In this document: positions 55,304 to 64,000 of the stretch, one piece after another
Position numbering within the stretch: position 1 is the stretch's first letter
Layout: each line of letters opens with the position of its first letter
Origin: Sphingomonas abietis
GTDB lineage: Bacteria > Pseudomonadota > Alphaproteobacteria > Sphingomonadales > Sphingomonadaceae
Reading direction: 5' to 3'
DNA: 64,000 nucleotides
Assembly (NCBI RefSeq): GCF_027625475.1
Contig: NZ_CP115174.1
Location: 1,674,001-1,738,000 of the forward strand
Made by a program: the position numbers and the translations under genes
Notes under the pieces: generated by a model
Database searches by the model: none
What the model saw: only the letters and a program-made list of their open reading frames with translations
Told to the model about the DNA's origin: nothing

Positions 55304-56470
55304 ATGGGCGACCTGCTGTTCCTCGCCCATCGCGTGCCTTATCCGCCCGATCGCGGCGACAAGATCCGCTCCTACCACATCCTGAAGCATCTCGCTGAAC
55401 GTCACCGCGTCCACCTCGCCACCTTCGCGGACGACGAGGCCGACGAGGCGGCGGCCGAGCATCTGCGCCCGCTGGTCGCCAAGATGCATGTCGAGCGGCG
55501 GACGCGAACGCGCGGGGCGGCGGCGGCGCTGGCCTTGGCGACGCGGTCGTCGGTGTCGGTGAAGGCCTTTGCCAGCAAGGGCATGTCCGCCTTCATCGAT
55601 CGCGTGCTGGCGGACGAGCCGATCGACCGGCTCTACGTCTTCTCCAGCCAGATGGCGCAATATGCGCCCGACGACCGCCCGTTCATGATGGACTTCGTCG
55701 ACATGGATTCGGAGAAGTTCGCATCCTATGGCGACACCGCGACGCCGCCGATGCGCTGGATGTGGCAGCGTGAGGCGCGTCGCCTGTTCCATTTCGAGCG
55801 CGAGACCGCGCGGCGCGCCGTCGTCTCGCTGTTCGTCAGCGAGGCCGAGGCGGCGCTGTTCCGTGATCGCGCCAAGATGTCGGCGGAGCGGGTGCAGGTG
55901 CTGGAGAATGGCATCGATCTCGAAAGCTACCGTCCCGCGCCGCATGAAGCGGGCGCCACGCCGCTGATCGTGTTTACCGGCCAGATGGATTATCCGCCCA
56001 ATATCGAGGCTGCCGACGGCTTTGCGCGCGAGGCCATGCCCGCGATCCGCGCCGCGCATCCCGGTGCCCGCTTCGCCATCGTCGGCCGCAAGCCCGATCC
56101 TTCTCTCTCCGGGCTGGGCGAGGGGATCGAGGTGACCGGCGAGGTGGCCGATGTCCGGCCGTGGCTGACGCAGGCGGACGTCGTGGTCGCCCCGCTCCGC
56201 ATCGCGCGCGGTATCCAGAACAAGGTGCTGGAGGCGATGGCGATGGGCCGTCCGGTCGTCGCCAGCCCACAGGCCTTCGAGGGGATCGACGCCGAACCGG
56301 GGCGCGACCTGATCGTGGCCGATGCGGAACAGGCGGCGGCGGTGTCGGCGCTGCTCGCCGATCCGGCCCGCGCCGAGGCGATCGGCGCCGCCGCCCGCCG
56401 GCAGGTGGAAGCCCGCTACGCCTGGGCGGCGCGGCTGGCCCCGCTCGACGCAATGCTGGCCCACATATGA
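55304..56470 (+). CDS. XrtA-associated glycosyltransferase (GT4-like)
   Basis: 388 residues from the ATG at 55304. LFLAHRVPYPPDRGDKIRSYHILKHLAERH opens a GT-B fold matching the TIGR03087 type. The C-terminal half has FTGQMDYPPNIEA, FAIVGRKPD, VVVAPLRIARGIQNKVLEAMAMGRPVV (nucleotide-sugar binding E). Cytoplasmic. ATGA overlap with xrtA. Confidence 0.92.
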   Translation: MGDLLFLAHRVPYPPDRGDKIRSYHILKHLAERHRVHLATFADDEADEAAAEHLRPLVAKMHVERRTRTRGAAAALALATRSSVSVKAFASKGMSAFIDRVLADEPIDRLYVFSSQMAQYAPDDRPFMMDFVDMDSEKFASYGDTATPPMRWMWQREARRLFHFERETARRAVVSLFVSEAEAALFRDRAKMSAERVQVLENGIDLESYRPAPHEAGATPLIVFTGQMDYPPNIEAADGFAREAMPAIRAAHPGARFAIVGRKPDPSLSGLGEGIEVTGEVADVRPWLTQADVVVAPLRIARGIQNKVLEAMAMGRPVVASPQAFEGIDAEPGRDLIVADAEQAAAVSALLADPARAEAIGAAARRQVEARYAWAARLAPLDAMLAHI

Positions 56471-58005
56471 GCGAGACGGCCGGGCTTTCGGCGATCCCGG
56501 CCCGGCCCATGCTGGCCGGCTGGCGCGTGCATCTCGCGGCGCTCGGGTTGGTCGTGGCCGCTTTGCTGCTGCTGTTCGCGCGCGATGCCGGCGACATGGC
56601 GTGGATCTGGTGGGACAGCAGCACCTACGAGCATTGTCTGGTCATCATCCCGATCATCGGCTGGCTGGTGTGGCAGCGTTTGCCCATGCTGCGCGCGATC
56701 GCCCCGCAGGGCTGGCCGCTGCCGCTGGCGTGGATCGCGATCGGTGGCTTCGGCTGGCTGCTCGGCGAGGCGGCCGGCGTCGCGGTGGCGCGGCAGCTCG
56801 GGCTGGTGATGATGCTCCAGGGCGCCGTCGCGACGACGCTCGGCCGGGGCGCGACCGCGGGACTGCTCTTCCCGCTCTTCTATGCCTTCTTCCTCGTGCC
56901 GTTCGGCGATGCGGTCATCCCCGCGCTCCAGACGGTGACCGCGAGGCTCTGCATGATATTGCTCCACATGGCGCGCGTGCCGGCGACGATCGACGGGGTG
57001 TTCATCAACACGCCGGGCGGCTGGTTCAAGGTGGCGGAGGCCTGCTCGGGCGCCAAGTTCCTGATCGCGATGATCGCGCTCGGCGTACTGGTCGCGCATC
57101 TCGGGTTCCGCAGCCGGGGCCGGCGTGCGGTGTTCATGCTGGTGTGCGTGATCGTGCCGGTGATCGCCAACGCCATCCGCGCCTTCGGGACGATCTTCGT
57201 CGCCCAGTATCGCGGCGCGCAGGCGGCGGCGGGATTCGATCACGTCGTCTATGGCTGGATCTTCTTCGCGGTGGTGATCGCGGTGGTGCTGGCGGCGAGC
57301 TGGCGCTTCTTCGACAAGCCGGCCGATGCGCCGGCGGTCGATGTGATGGCGGTGGAGCGCGAGGCGGCGAAGCAGCGCGCCCGCTGGCCTCTCATTGCCA
57401 CGGCCTGCGCCACGCTGGCGGTCGCTTGCGCGGCGCCGCTGTGGAGCCTGCTAGCCACCGGCGCCGGCCGGGCCGCGCCGGCCATCCTCCTGCCTGCTCC
57501 GCCGGGCTGGGCGCCGGTGGTCGATAGCGGCGTCACGCCTTGGCGGCCACGCTTCGATGGTGCGCAGATGCCATCGGCACGCTATCGCAACGCCGCAGGC
57601 GAAGAGGTGGATGTCGTGGTCGCGTATTTCGAATCGCAGGGGCAGAGCCGGCAGGGTCAGAACCGGTCGCTGGTCGGCTTCGGCCATGGCGCCGTCGATC
57701 CGGACGGCAACTGGTCGTGGGTCGCCGACCTGCCGGCGCCCGACGGCGGCCGCGCCGAGCGCATCGTCGCGCCCGGCCAGCATCACCGCGTCGTCGTCAG
57801 CTTCTACGATGTCGGCGGCGTCGTCACCGGCAGCGCGCCGCGGGTGAAGATCGAGACGCTCAAGCGGCACCTGTTCGGCGGCCCGCAATATGCCGCCGCG
57901 CTGCTGGTCTCGGCGGACGAGGCGAAGGGCGGCCGCCAGGCGGTCGATCATTTCCTGGGCGCGATCGGCCCGATCGGCCCCGCCTTCCAGCATATGGGCC
58001 TCTGA
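56467..58005 (+). CDS. xrtA: Exosortase A with fused EpsI domain
   Basis: 512 residues. About eight membrane segments (residues 20-280), with the exosortase triad C193 (VAEACSGAKF), R238 (ANAIRAFG) and H259 (FDHVVYGW). After a cytosolic loop and another membrane segment (about 303-322) comes an EpsI-type periplasmic domain (about 330-510; WRPRFDGAQMPSARYRN, VVVAYFESQ, VSFYDVGGVVTG). Exosortase cleaves PEP-CTERM tails and is thought to hand the protein to another anchor. The EpsI part links it to polysaccharide assembly. Confidence 0.96.
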   Translation: MSETAGLSAIPARPMLAGWRVHLAALGLVVAALLLLFARDAGDMAWIWWDSSTYEHCLVIIPIIGWLVWQRLPMLRAIAPQGWPLPLAWIAIGGFGWLLGEAAGVAVARQLGLVMMLQGAVATTLGRGATAGLLFPLFYAFFLVPFGDAVIPALQTVTARLCMILLHMARVPATIDGVFINTPGGWFKVAEACSGAKFLIAMIALGVLVAHLGFRSRGRRAVFMLVCVIVPVIANAIRAFGTIFVAQYRGAQAAAGFDHVVYGWIFFAVVIAVVLAASWRFFDKPADAPAVDVMAVEREAAKQRARWPLIATACATLAVACAAPLWSLLATGAGRAAPAILLPAPPGWAPVVDSGVTPWRPRFDGAQMPSARYRNAAGEEVDVVVAYFESQGQSRQGQNRSLVGFGHGAVDPDGNWSWVADLPAPDGGRAERIVAPGQHHRVVVSFYDVGGVVTGSAPRVKIETLKRHLFGGPQYAAALLVSADEAKGGRQAVDHFLGAIGPIGPAFQHMGL

Positions 58006-58008
58006 GCG

Positions 58009-59904
58009 ATGTGCGGCATCGCCGGTATCTTCCATCTCGACACTCCCAAGCCGGTCGATCCGGCGCGGGTGAAGCAGATGCTCGACGTGATCGCGCACCG
58101 CGGGCCGGACGGGGAGGGGGTGTGGACCGCCGCCGGCGTCGGGCTGGGGCAGCGCCGCCTCGCGATCATCGACATTGCCGGCGGCACCCAGCCGATGCAC
58201 GCGGCGGACGGCCGGCTGACCGTCGTGTTCAACGGCGAGATCTACAATTACCGCGAGCTGCGCGCCGATCTCGAAGCCTGGGGCGCGGTCTTCCGCACCC
58301 ATAGCGATACCGAGGTGATCCTCCATGGCTGGCGGCGCTGGGGGCCGGCCTGCCTCGATCATTTCAGCGGCATGTTCGCGATCGCGCTGTTCGATCACGA
58401 CCAGCAATGCCTGTTCGTCGCGCGCGACCGGCTCGGCGTGAAGCCGCTTTACTATACCGAGCTGTCGGACGGCGCGGTGCTGTTCGGCTCCGAGCTCAAG
58501 GCGCTGCTCGCGCATCCCCGTGTTCGCCGCTCGCCGGATCTGTCGGCGGTCGAGGACTTCCTCGGCCTCGGCTACGTGCCGGACGACGCCTGTATCGTCG
58601 CAGGCGTGAAGAAGCTGCCGGCCGGGCATCACATGATCCTGCGCCGCAACCATCGCCTGCCCGAACCGCAGCGCTGGTGGGATATCGGCTTCTCGGGCGA
58701 CGCCCGCGGATCGGTGAAGGATCTCGAGCATCAGCTGACCGATCATATGCGGATGGCGGTGCGCTCGCGCATGTTCGCGGACGTGCCGCTCGGCGCCTTC
58801 CTGTCGGGCGGGGTGGACAGCTCCGCCGTCGTCGCGCTGATGGCAGAGGCAAGCCGCACCGCGGTCGAGACCTGCTCGATCGGCTTCGACGTGCCCGATC
58901 TGGACGAGACCGCGCATGCCCGCCTCGTCGCCGAGCGCTTCGCGACCCATCATCGCGAGCGCATCGTCTCGCCCGACGATTTCGGGCTGATCGACACGCT
59001 CGTCCACCATTTCGACGAGCCCTTCGCCGATGCCTCGGCGCTGCCGATGTACCGGGTCTGCGAGCTGGCGCGCGAGCGGGTGACGGTCGCGTTGTCGGGC
59101 GACGGCGCCGACGAGGCGCTTGCCGGCTATCGCCGCCACCGCTTCTTCGTGAACGAGAATCGCGCGCGGGGGCTGATGTCGATGCAGATCGGCGCGCGGG
59201 TGTTCGGCGCGCTTGGCCGGGCCTATCCCAAGGCGGACTGGGCGCCGCGGCCGCTGCGCGCCAAATCGACCTTCCAGGCGCTCGCCCGCTCGCCAGAGGA
59301 GGCCTATGCGCGCGCCATCGGCTTCACCACGCCGGAACTGCGGGCGCGGCTGTTCACGCCCGAGGCGACCGCGCAGCTGGCCGGCCATCGCGCCGAGCAG
59401 CGGATCGAGGTGGCGATGCGCAACGCGCCGGCCGCCGACTGGCTCGGCCGCGCCCAATATGCCGACATGACGATCTGGATGCCCGGCGACATCCTCACCA
59501 AGGTCGATCGGATGAGCATGGCGGTGAGCCTGGAGGCGCGCGAGCCGCTGCTCGATCATAAGCTGCTGGCGTTCGAGGCATCGCTGCCGCAGTCGATGCG
59601 GCTGCGCGGCGGGCAGGGCAAGTGGCTGATGAAGCACGCCATGCGCCGCTATCTGCCCGACGAGATCCTGCACCGCCCCAAGATGGGTTTCGTCACCCCG
59701 ATCTCGGCCTGGTTCCGCGGGCCGCTGGCCGGCGAAGCCGATCGGATCGCGCGGGGCGCGGCACTGGCCAACACCGGCTGGTTCCGCCCCGACGAACTGG
59801 CGCGCGTCGCCGGCGATCATCGCAGCGGGCGCGCCGATCATGGCCGGCTGCTGTGGCAGCTGATGATGCTCGACAAGTCGCTGACGCGGCTCTTCGGGGC
59901 TTAG
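58009..59904 (+). CDS. XrtA system amidotransferase (asparagine synthase-like)
   Basis: 631 residues. The class II glutamine amidotransferase domain begins MCGIAGIF, with C2 as nucleophile and RGPDGEGVW. The synthase domain has the ATP-pyrophosphatase loop LSGGVDSSAV (about 264-273) and LSGDGADEALAGYRRHR. In XrtA clusters it is believed to amidate a sugar acid or acyl intermediate rather than Asp. Last gene of the plus arm. Confidence 0.93.
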   Translation: MCGIAGIFHLDTPKPVDPARVKQMLDVIAHRGPDGEGVWTAAGVGLGQRRLAIIDIAGGTQPMHAADGRLTVVFNGEIYNYRELRADLEAWGAVFRTHSDTEVILHGWRRWGPACLDHFSGMFAIALFDHDQQCLFVARDRLGVKPLYYTELSDGAVLFGSELKALLAHPRVRRSPDLSAVEDFLGLGYVPDDACIVAGVKKLPAGHHMILRRNHRLPEPQRWWDIGFSGDARGSVKDLEHQLTDHMRMAVRSRMFADVPLGAFLSGGVDSSAVVALMAEASRTAVETCSIGFDVPDLDETAHARLVAERFATHHRERIVSPDDFGLIDTLVHHFDEPFADASALPMYRVCELARERVTVALSGDGADEALAGYRRHRFFVNENRARGLMSMQIGARVFGALGRAYPKADWAPRPLRAKSTFQALARSPEEAYARAIGFTTPELRARLFTPEATAQLAGHRAEQRIEVAMRNAPAADWLGRAQYADMTIWMPGDILTKVDRMSMAVSLEAREPLLDHKLLAFEASLPQSMRLRGGQGKWLMKHAMRRYLPDEILHRPKMGFVTPISAWFRGPLAGEADRIARGAALANTGWFRPDELARVAGDHRSGRADHGRLLWQLMMLDKSLTRLFGA

Positions 59905-60019
59905 CGCCGGCAGAGGGACAGGCGGTCGCCGGCGTATGAGGCTGGCGACCGGGCCAAGCGACGGTTCCGCCGTGAGAAGGCCGTAGGGCCCCGAGTGCGG
60001 CAATATGCCGCAGGGCCGT

Positions 60020-60397
60020 TCAGCGGGAGCAGGCGGCCGAGCGGATCAGGAAGCGGCGCTCGCGCCCATTGTCGAGGCTGAACATGCCGCCACGGCCATC
60101 GACGGCGTCGAGCGTCAGCGCGATATCCGAACCCCATGCCTCGAATTGCCGTCCGCCGATGTAGAAAGGCTGCCCGGCGACCTCGCCCAGCAATATGTCG
60201 GATACGCCGATCTGGAAGTCGCCGCGGGCGTAGCACATCGGCGAGGAGCCATCGCAGCATCCGCCCGACTGGTGGAAGAGCACGGGGCCGTGCTCCTCCA
60301 CGATCGCGGCGAGAAGATCCAGCGCGGCCGGGGTGGCGACGACGCGATCCGTCTGGGCCGCCTTGGCGACCCCGTCCACCCCGGCCGCCCCGCTCAT
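60020..60397 (-). CDS. DUF779 family protein
   Basis: 125 residues. [17 protein letters not shown] is the DUF779 hallmark, with a vicinal Cys-Cys and a third Cys; [14 protein letters not shown] follows. DUF779 proteins are almost always next to acetaldehyde/alcohol dehydrogenases and have no proven role; a redox or metal function is plausible. ATGA overlap with the alcohol dehydrogenase gene. Confidence 0.9.
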   Translation of the reverse strand: MSGAAGVDGVAKAAQTDRVVATPAALDLLAAIVEEHGPVLFHQSGGCCDGSSPMCYARGDFQIGVSDILLGEVAGQPFYIGGRQFEAWGSDIALTLDAVDGRGGMFSLDNGRERRFLIRSAACSR

Positions 60398-61425
60398 GCC
60401 GTCAGGTCGAGGACGACGCGGCCCTCGATCTGGCCCTTGTGCATCCTGTCGAATATCTCGTTGATATCCTCCAGCTTCGCGGTCGAGATGGTCGCCTTGA
60501 CCTTGCCCGCCGCCGCGAAATCGATCGACTCCTGCAAATCGAGCCGGGTTCCGACGATCGAGCCGCGCACCGTGATCCCGTTCAGCACCAACCCGAAGAT
60601 GTTGAGCGGGAAATCGCCGGGCGGCAGGCCGTTCAGTGCCACCGTGCCGCCGCGGGCCACCACGCCGATCGCCTGCTCGAACGCCTTCTCGCTGACGGCG
60701 GTGACGAGTGCGCCCTGCACGCCGCCACCGGTTTCGCGCTTGATGACCTCGGCGGGGTTCTCGTTGCGGGCGTTGACGGTGATGGTCGCGCCCAGCCGGC
60801 GCGCCAGATCGAGCTTGGCATCGTCGACGTCGATCGCCGCCACGTTCAGCCCCATCGCCTTGGCATATTGCACGGCCATGTGGCCCAACCCGCCAATGCC
60901 CGAGATAGCGACATAATCGCCGGGCTTGGTGTCGGTCATCTTCAGGCCCTTATAGACCGTGACGCCGGCGCACAGGATCGGCGCGATCTCGTTGAAGCCG
61001 ATATTGTCGGGCAGGTGGCCGACATAGTTGGGATCGGCGATCACGAAGTCCGCGAAGCCGCCGTTCACCGAATAGCCGGTGTTGAGCTGCGTCTCGCACA
61101 GCGTCTCCCAACCGCCCATGCAGTGGACGCAGTGGCCGCAGGCCGAATAGAGCCACGGCACGCCGACCCGATCGCCTTCCTTGACATGCTTGACGCCCTT
61201 GCCGACGGCGGAGACGAAGCCGACGCCTTCATGGCCCGGGATGAAGGGCGGGTTGGGCTTGACCGGCCAGTCGCCCTCGGCGGCGTGGAGGTCGGTATGG
61301 CAGACGCCGGAGGCCTGGATGGCGACCTGGATCATGCCGTCGCTGACTTCGGGGATCGGCACCTCGTCGATCGTGAGGGGCTTGCCGAACTCGCGCACGA
61401 CGGCGGCCTTCATGGTTTTGGCCAT
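60394..61425 (-). CDS. Zinc-dependent alcohol dehydrogenase (AdhP type)
   Basis: 343 residues from the ATG at 61423-61425 (AAGGAG upstream). [15 protein letters not shown] (catalytic Zn Cys-His), [12 protein letters not shown] (catalytic-site GHE), [15 protein letters not shown] (four-Cys structural zinc), and [17 protein letters not shown] (NAD binding). AdhP-type enzymes interconvert ethanol and acetaldehyde. Lies 80 bp downstream of the aldehyde dehydrogenase. Confidence 0.94.
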   Translation of the reverse strand: MAKTMKAAVVREFGKPLTIDEVPIPEVSDGMIQVAIQASGVCHTDLHAAEGDWPVKPNPPFIPGHEGVGFVSAVGKGVKHVKEGDRVGVPWLYSACGHCVHCMGGWETLCETQLNTGYSVNGGFADFVIADPNYVGHLPDNIGFNEIAPILCAGVTVYKGLKMTDTKPGDYVAISGIGGLGHMAVQYAKAMGLNVAAIDVDDAKLDLARRLGATITVNARNENPAEVIKRETGGGVQGALVTAVSEKAFEQAIGVVARGGTVALNGLPPGDFPLNIFGLVLNGITVRGSIVGTRLDLQESIDFAAAGKVKATISTAKLEDINEIFDRMHKGQIEGRVVLDLTA

Positions 61426-61505
61426 GGCATAATCTCCTTCGTTTCTGAGGATGGTGCAGGACAAGCGGCGGCGCTGGGGCGGGGAGCGGGCGCCGCCCGG
61501 AAAGA

Positions 61506-63020
61506 TCAGAAGAAGCCGAGCTTCTTGGGGCTGTAGCTGACCAGCAGATTCTTGGTCTGCTGATAATGATCCAACATCATCTTGTGGTTCTCGCGGCCGA
61601 TGCCGGACTGCTTGTAGCCGCCGAAGGCCGCGTGGGCCGGATAGGCATGATAGCAGTTCGTCCAGACGCGCCCGGCCTGGATCGCGCGACCCATGCGATA
61701 GGCGCGGGTGCCGTCGCGGGTCCATACGCCGGCGCCGAGCCCGTAGAGCGTGTCGTTGGCGATCGCCAGCGCCTCCTCGTCATCCTTGAAGGTCGTCACC
61801 GACACGACGGGACCGAAGATCTCCTCCTGGAAGACGCGCATCCTGTTATGCCCGCGCAGCACCGTCGGCTTCACATAATAGCCGTCGGCGAGCCCATCGA
61901 CCGCGCCGCGATCGCCGCCGACGAGCACTTCGGCACCCTCGCCACGGCCGATGTCGAAATAGGAGAGGATCTTCTCCATCTGCTCGGACGAAGCCTGCGC
62001 GCCGACCATGGTGGCGGGATCCAGGGGATCGCCCTGGACCATCGCCTCGACGCGCTTCAGCGCTTTTTCCATGAAGCGGTCATAGAGGCTTTCGTGGATC
62101 AGCGCGCGGCTCGGGCAGGTGCAGACCTCGCCCTGGTTGAGCGCGAACATCGCGAAGCCCTCGATCGCCTTGTCGAGGAAATCATCGTCCTCCTGGCCGA
62201 CGTCGGCGAAGAAAATGTTCGGGCTCTTGCCGCCGAGCTCGAGCGTGACCGGGATCAGATTCTCGGAGGCATATTGCATGATCAGCCGGCCGGTCGTCGT
62301 CTCGCCGGTGAAGGCGATCTTGGCGATCCGCCGAGACTGGGCGAGCGGCTTGCCCGCTTCCAGGCCGAAACCGTTGACGATGTTGAGCACGCCCGCCGGC
62401 AGCAGGTCGCCGACAAGCTCGGCCCAGACGAGGATCGAGGCAGGGGTCTGCTCGGCGGGCTTGATCACCACGCAATTGCCCGCGGCGATCGCGGGGGCGA
62501 GCTTCCAGCAGGCCATCAGCAGCGGAAAGTTCCACGGGATGATCTGGCCGACGACGCCCAGCGGTTCGTGGAAATGATAGCCGACCAAATCATGATCGAT
62601 CTCGGAGATGCCGCCCTCCTGCGCGCGGATGCAGCCGGCGAAGTAGCGGAAATGATCGATCGCGAGCGGAATGTCGGCCGCCAGCGTCTCGCGGATCGGC
62701 TTGCCATTGTCCCAGGTCTCGGCGGTCGCGATCGTTTCCAGATGGGCTTCCATGCGATCGGCGATGCGATGGAGGATCAGGGCGCGCTCGGCCGGACTGG
62801 TGCGGCCCCAGGAGTCCTTGGCGGCATGGGCGGCATCGAGCGCCCGCTCGATATCGACCGCGCTGCTGCGCGCCACTTCGCAGATGACCTGGCCGTCGAT
62901 CGGCGAGCGGTTCTCAAAGGTGCGGCCATCGGCGGCATCGACCCAGGCGCCTCCGATGAAATTGCCGTAGCGGGCCTTGAACGGCGCGGTGCGCGCCGTG
63001 ATGCGTTCATGGGCTGTCAT
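61506..63020 (-). CDS. Aldehyde dehydrogenase (acetaldehyde dehydrogenase ExaC/AcoD type)
   Basis: 504 residues from the ATG at 63018-63020 (GGAGAGG upstream). [33 protein letters not shown] (NAD binding), LELGGKSPN (general-base Glu), [14 protein letters not shown] (catalytic Cys), and the ending [22 protein letters not shown] with [12 protein letters not shown]. Oxidises acetaldehyde to acetate with NAD. First gene of the minus unit; the AcoR-like regulator is divergent. Confidence 0.94.
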   Translation of the reverse strand: MTAHERITARTAPFKARYGNFIGGAWVDAADGRTFENRSPIDGQVICEVARSSAVDIERALDAAHAAKDSWGRTSPAERALILHRIADRMEAHLETIATAETWDNGKPIRETLAADIPLAIDHFRYFAGCIRAQEGGISEIDHDLVGYHFHEPLGVVGQIIPWNFPLLMACWKLAPAIAAGNCVVIKPAEQTPASILVWAELVGDLLPAGVLNIVNGFGLEAGKPLAQSRRIAKIAFTGETTTGRLIMQYASENLIPVTLELGGKSPNIFFADVGQEDDDFLDKAIEGFAMFALNQGEVCTCPSRALIHESLYDRFMEKALKRVEAMVQGDPLDPATMVGAQASSEQMEKILSYFDIGRGEGAEVLVGGDRGAVDGLADGYYVKPTVLRGHNRMRVFQEEIFGPVVSVTTFKDDEEALAIANDTLYGLGAGVWTRDGTRAYRMGRAIQAGRVWTNCYHAYPAHAAFGGYKQSGIGRENHKMMLDHYQQTKNLLVSYSPKKLGFF

Positions 63021-63149
63021 GGTCGCCTCTCCATTCCTTGTTGTGGGAGGAGGAGACACCGGCCGATTCCGTCCGGCAAGGGACGGGGCGGCATTCCCGA
63101 TCGGCCTGCCGCAAATTTTCCCCGCCCGGCGCGGCAGGTGACGCAGCCC

Positions 63150-63189
63150 GCGACAGGGTGGCGGCGACGCCTGTCGCAGATCGCGACAG
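63150..63189. promoter_or_regulatory. Three phased half-sites, probable enhancer for the AcoR-like activator
   Basis: GCGACAG (63150-63156), CTGTCGC (63171-63177) and GCGACAG (63183-63189). The last two form a perfect dyad with a 5-base spacer; the first two form a dyad with a 14-base spacer. They lie 130-170 bp before the aldehyde dehydrogenase ATG and 109-148 bp before the regulator ATG, a typical upstream activating position for a sigma-54 activator. I could not find a convincing -24/-12 element. Confidence 0.5.
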
Positions 63190-63297
63190 CCGGCCGGCCG
63201 GTGCCCCGATCTTCGTTCATTGCCGGAAAGACTCGTGCGGTCTAATGTCGCCCGGCAACGCGATCCGACAGACGATCGCATGATCGATGGAGAGCGC

Positions 63298-64000
63298 ATG
63301 GAAAGCGTCCTGATGGATTCGGCGCGCCGGACCTTTTTCGGCGAGGGGCGGCTGCCCGCGGCCGGGGTGCGCCAGCCTGTGCTGCAATCCTGGATACGCT
63401 GCGTGGACCTGGGCCTGGCCGAGCGTGCGCTGCCGGCCGTCGGCCCGATGCCCGACCGCGATCTGCATATTCTCCATCAACGCCATGAGAGCCTGCTGCG
63501 GCTTTGTCGCCCGGAACTGGAGACGCTGGCCGGCGAGGCCCGCGACACGGGGAGCGTCGTGATCCTGGCCGATGGCGACGGCATGATCCTCGATACGCTG
63601 GGCGACACCGGCTTCGCGTCGCGCGCGGCGCAGGTGGCGCTGCGCCCCGGCGTCTCGTGGCGCGAGGCGAGCATCGGCACCAACGCCATCGGCACCGCGA
63701 TCGCCGAGCGCAAGCCGATCGTGGTCCATGGCTCCGAGCATTTCTTCGCCGGCCATGGCGTGTTGAGCTGTGCGGCCACGCCGATCATCGATCCGCGCGG
63801 TGCGATCCTCGGCGTGCTCGACATGTCGGGGGCATCCGCCGTCGGCCATGGCCATGCGCTCGGGCTGATCCGCATGGCGGTCGACCAGATCGAGCATCGG
63901 CTCTTCCGCCAGCGCTTCGAGGATTGCCGCGTGCTGCGTTTTCATGACGATGCGGCGATGATCGGCACCAGCCGCGAGGGCATTCTGGTGTTTCGCGAGG
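63298..64000 (+). CDS. AcoR-like sigma-54-dependent regulator, N-terminal part (cut by window edge)
   Basis: About 234 codons visible from the ATG at 63298 (GGAGA five bases upstream; an in-frame ATG at 63280 is the alternative). [13 protein letters not shown] and a GAF domain ([33 protein letters not shown], then [10 protein letters not shown]) match the acetoin/alcohol catabolism activators of the AcoR family. The AAA+ and Fis parts lie beyond the window. Divergent from the aldehyde/alcohol dehydrogenase unit it should control. Confidence 0.88.
   Translation, partial: MESVLMDSARRTFFGEGRLPAAGVRQPVLQSWIRCVDLGLAERALPAVGPMPDRDLHILHQRHESLLRLCRPELETLAGEARDTGSVVILADGDGMILDTLGDTGFASRAAQVALRPGVSWREASIGTNAIGTAIAERKPIVVHGSEHFFAGHGVLSCAATPIIDPRGAILGVLDMSGASAVGHGHALGLIRMAVDQIEHRLFRQRFEDCRVLRFHDDAAMIGTSREGILVFRE

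Noticed and set aside
1-64000. CRISPR arrays, insertion sequences, prophage, integrase or attachment sites
   Set aside because: No spaced direct repeats, transposase, integrase or phage structural genes were seen; the tRNA genes are not followed by duplicated 3' ends.

Overview
This is a high-GC alphaproteobacterial chromosome segment, most likely from a sphingomonad. That placement is an inference. It rests on the gene order, the EpsI-fused exosortase A (XrtA) cluster, the abundance of SPOR-domain proteins, and tRNA promoters of the CTTGAC/TTGAC-N16-18-CTATAG type. I recognised no phage, insertion sequence, CRISPR array or rRNA. The one clearly atypical patch in base composition is near 11.93-12.45 kb.

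Layout. 0-5.1 kb (minus strand): a truncated glycerophosphodiester phosphodiesterase, a TonB-dependent receptor, and the peroxide-defence pair ahpC-ahpF. 5.25-9.5 kb: a PilZ protein and a Sel1/SPOR protein on minus, divergent from parA, a ribbon-helix-helix partner and a TPR/SPOR lipoprotein on plus. This is the least understood locus here. 9.6-14.0 kb (minus): pyrB with a degenerate dihydroorotase-like gene, an AT-rich island carrying a small Cys-rich secreted protein, ruvX and a DUF3089 hydrolase. 14.1-17.8 kb (plus): gatC-gatA-(membrane protein)-gatB for Glu-tRNA(Gln) amidation. 17.8-19.1 kb (minus): a small conserved protein and an aldose-1-epimerase-like protein.

19.2-30.4 kb (plus) is a proteostasis block: tRNA-Leu, tig, a glycosyltransferase, clpP, clpX, lon and hupB, with a sugar transporter/OprB porin pair between clpX and lon. 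30.5-40.7 kb: tRNA-Val, an NTF2-like protein, tRNA-His, leucine-dehydrogenase-like, the ccmC-D-E-F-G-H-I cytochrome c maturation operon, kup, a 2H phosphoesterase-like protein, DUF3775 (minus) and tRNA-Met. trxB follows.

41.8-59.9 kb is a large divergent XrtA (PEP-CTERM/exosortase A) exopolysaccharide cluster of sixteen genes. The minus arm holds GNAT, acyl carrier protein, hydrolase 2 and hydrolase 1. The plus arm holds acyl-CoA ligase, PLP decarboxylase, export lipoprotein, chain-length protein, tyrosine autokinase, outer-membrane protein, ATPase, deacetylase, FemAB-like protein, glycosyltransferase, XrtA-EpsI and an AsnB-like amidotransferase. Together these would make and export a surface polysaccharide and process PEP-CTERM proteins. 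I saw no PEP-CTERM substrate in the window.

60.0-64.0 kb is an alcohol/aldehyde oxidation unit: aldehyde dehydrogenase, Zn-alcohol dehydrogenase and DUF779 on minus, divergent from a truncated AcoR-like activator, with three phased half-sites between them. Annotation is from reading the sequence only; family names are from recall, not from searches.
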